Part shown: one piece after another, positions 5,477 through 5,997 of the stretch
Layout of the letters: each line of letters starts with the position of its first letter
How positions within the stretch are numbered: position 1 is the first letter of the stretch
Origin: Chloroflexota bacterium
GTDB taxonomy: Bacteria; Chloroflexota; Anaerolineae; Aggregatilineales; Phototrophicaceae
Reading direction: 5' to 3'
Assembly (NCBI GenBank): GCA_003242205.1
Contig: QGUR01000287.1
Span: 1-5,997, forward strand
DNA length: 5,997 nt
The notes under the pieces: generated by a model
The model's database searches: none
Told to the model about the DNA's origin: nothing
The model's input: the letters and a program-made list of their open reading frames with translations, nothing else
Made by a program: the position numbers and the translations under genes

Positions 5477-5997
5477 ATGCGCTCGCAACCGCTGCATGAG
5501 TTTGGCGGGCAGGGGCCGGTGCTGCATCTGGCGGTCGCCAATGGCTTTCCGCCGCAGACGTATTCGCCGCTGCTCGTCCCGCTGACCGAACGCTTCCGGG
5601 TGGTCAGTCTGCCGCCGCGCCCGCTGTGGCCCGATCCGCCGCCACCCGCCGGTGTCCATTCATGGTCTTCGATTGCCGGCGACCTGCTGGCAGGTTTGGC
5701 GCAGCACCAACTGCGCGATGTCATCGGCGTTGGCCACTCTCTCGGCAGCATCATCTCGCTGCTGGCCGCCGTCGAAGCGTCCGGCTGCTTCCGCGCCGTG
5801 ATCCTGCTCGATCCGCCGCTGCTGCCGCCGTGGTTCCTGCTCGGCGCGCGGCTGTTACAGGCGGTCGGGCTTGGCGGGCCCCCGCCCCCCGGTCAGGGCG
5901 CGGTGGGGGGGGGGCTCCCTTTTTTCACCCCCGCAGAAACGCGCAAATACTGGCGCGGCGACACCCTCTTTCCCGACCTGCCCCACGCCGCGCCGCC
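5477..5997 (+). CDS. Alpha/beta hydrolase, 3'-truncated by the window edge
   Basis: The frame is open from the ATG at 5477 to the end of the window (173 codons). A TGA at 5468-5470 in the same frame blocks any earlier start. No clear ribosome site is seen, so translation may depend on the GNAT gene 23 nt upstream. The early block LHEFGGQGPVLHLAVANGFP (6-25) holds the first strand and oxyanion-side loop. GVGHSLGS (84-91) is the nucleophile elbow with Ser88. RAVILLDPPLLPP (106-118) holds the strand after the elbow. The catalytic Asp and His would lie beyond or near the window end. The substrate is unknown. Residues from about 133 onward (GGPPPPGQGAVGGG) come from long G and C runs and look unlike the family's cap domain, so base errors are possible there even though the frame stays open. 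Confidence 0.85.
   Translation, partial: MRSQPLHEFGGQGPVLHLAVANGFPPQTYSPLLVPLTERFRVVSLPPRPLWPDPPPPAGVHSWSSIAGDLLAGLAQHQLRDVIGVGHSLGSIISLLAAVEASGCFRAVILLDPPLLPPWFLLGARLLQAVGLGGPPPPGQGAVGGGLPFFTPAETRKYWRGDTLFPDLPHAAP

Overview
The window looks like a stretch of ordinary chromosome from a GC-rich bacterium, most likely a member of the Chloroflexota (Anaerolineae-like). This placement is inference. It rests on the mix of a long WD40 propeller protein, an F420-type PPOX enzyme, a LutA-type iron-sulfur protein and a CCTCTCCC/GGGAGAGG intergenic hairpin. There is no rRNA, marker gene or mobile element here to settle the phylum. The low-complexity end suggests a draft or metagenomic contig.

Layout, left to right. 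Positions 1-1046 hold the C-terminal part of a WD40 beta-propeller protein whose start lies outside the window. Positions 1047-1251 are a regulatory gap containing an AT-rich array of helically phased direct repeats and promoter-like hexamers. A two-gene unit follows on the + strand: a 112-residue membrane protein with an HEALH motif (1252-1590), then a GH13 alpha-glucosidase / oligo-1,6-glucosidase (1603-3222) only 12 nt downstream. The 3223-3383 gap has two hairpins and leads to a 137-residue PPOX-fold F420/flavin oxidoreductase (3384-3797). Positions 3798-4027 lie between convergent genes and carry a strong hairpin with a duplicated 5' arm. A LutA/LldE-type protein with two CCG domains is on the - strand (4028-4813). 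A divergent promoter region (4814-4958) separates it from a GNAT acetyltransferase on the + strand (4959-5453). The last gene is an alpha/beta hydrolase (5477 onward) that runs off the window through a homopolymer-rich stretch of doubtful base quality.

The only clear functional grouping is the small membrane protein with the glucosidase. The glucosidase has no signal peptide, so it should act in the cytoplasm on imported isomalto- or malto-oligosaccharides. LutA lacks its usual LutB and LutC partners on both sides within the window. GNAT and the hydrolase are co-directional with a 23-nt gap and may be co-transcribed. I found no CRISPR array, tRNA, rRNA or transposase. I do not see a clear new multi-gene system. 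The most unusual items are the HEXXH mini membrane protein and the phased repeat array upstream of it.
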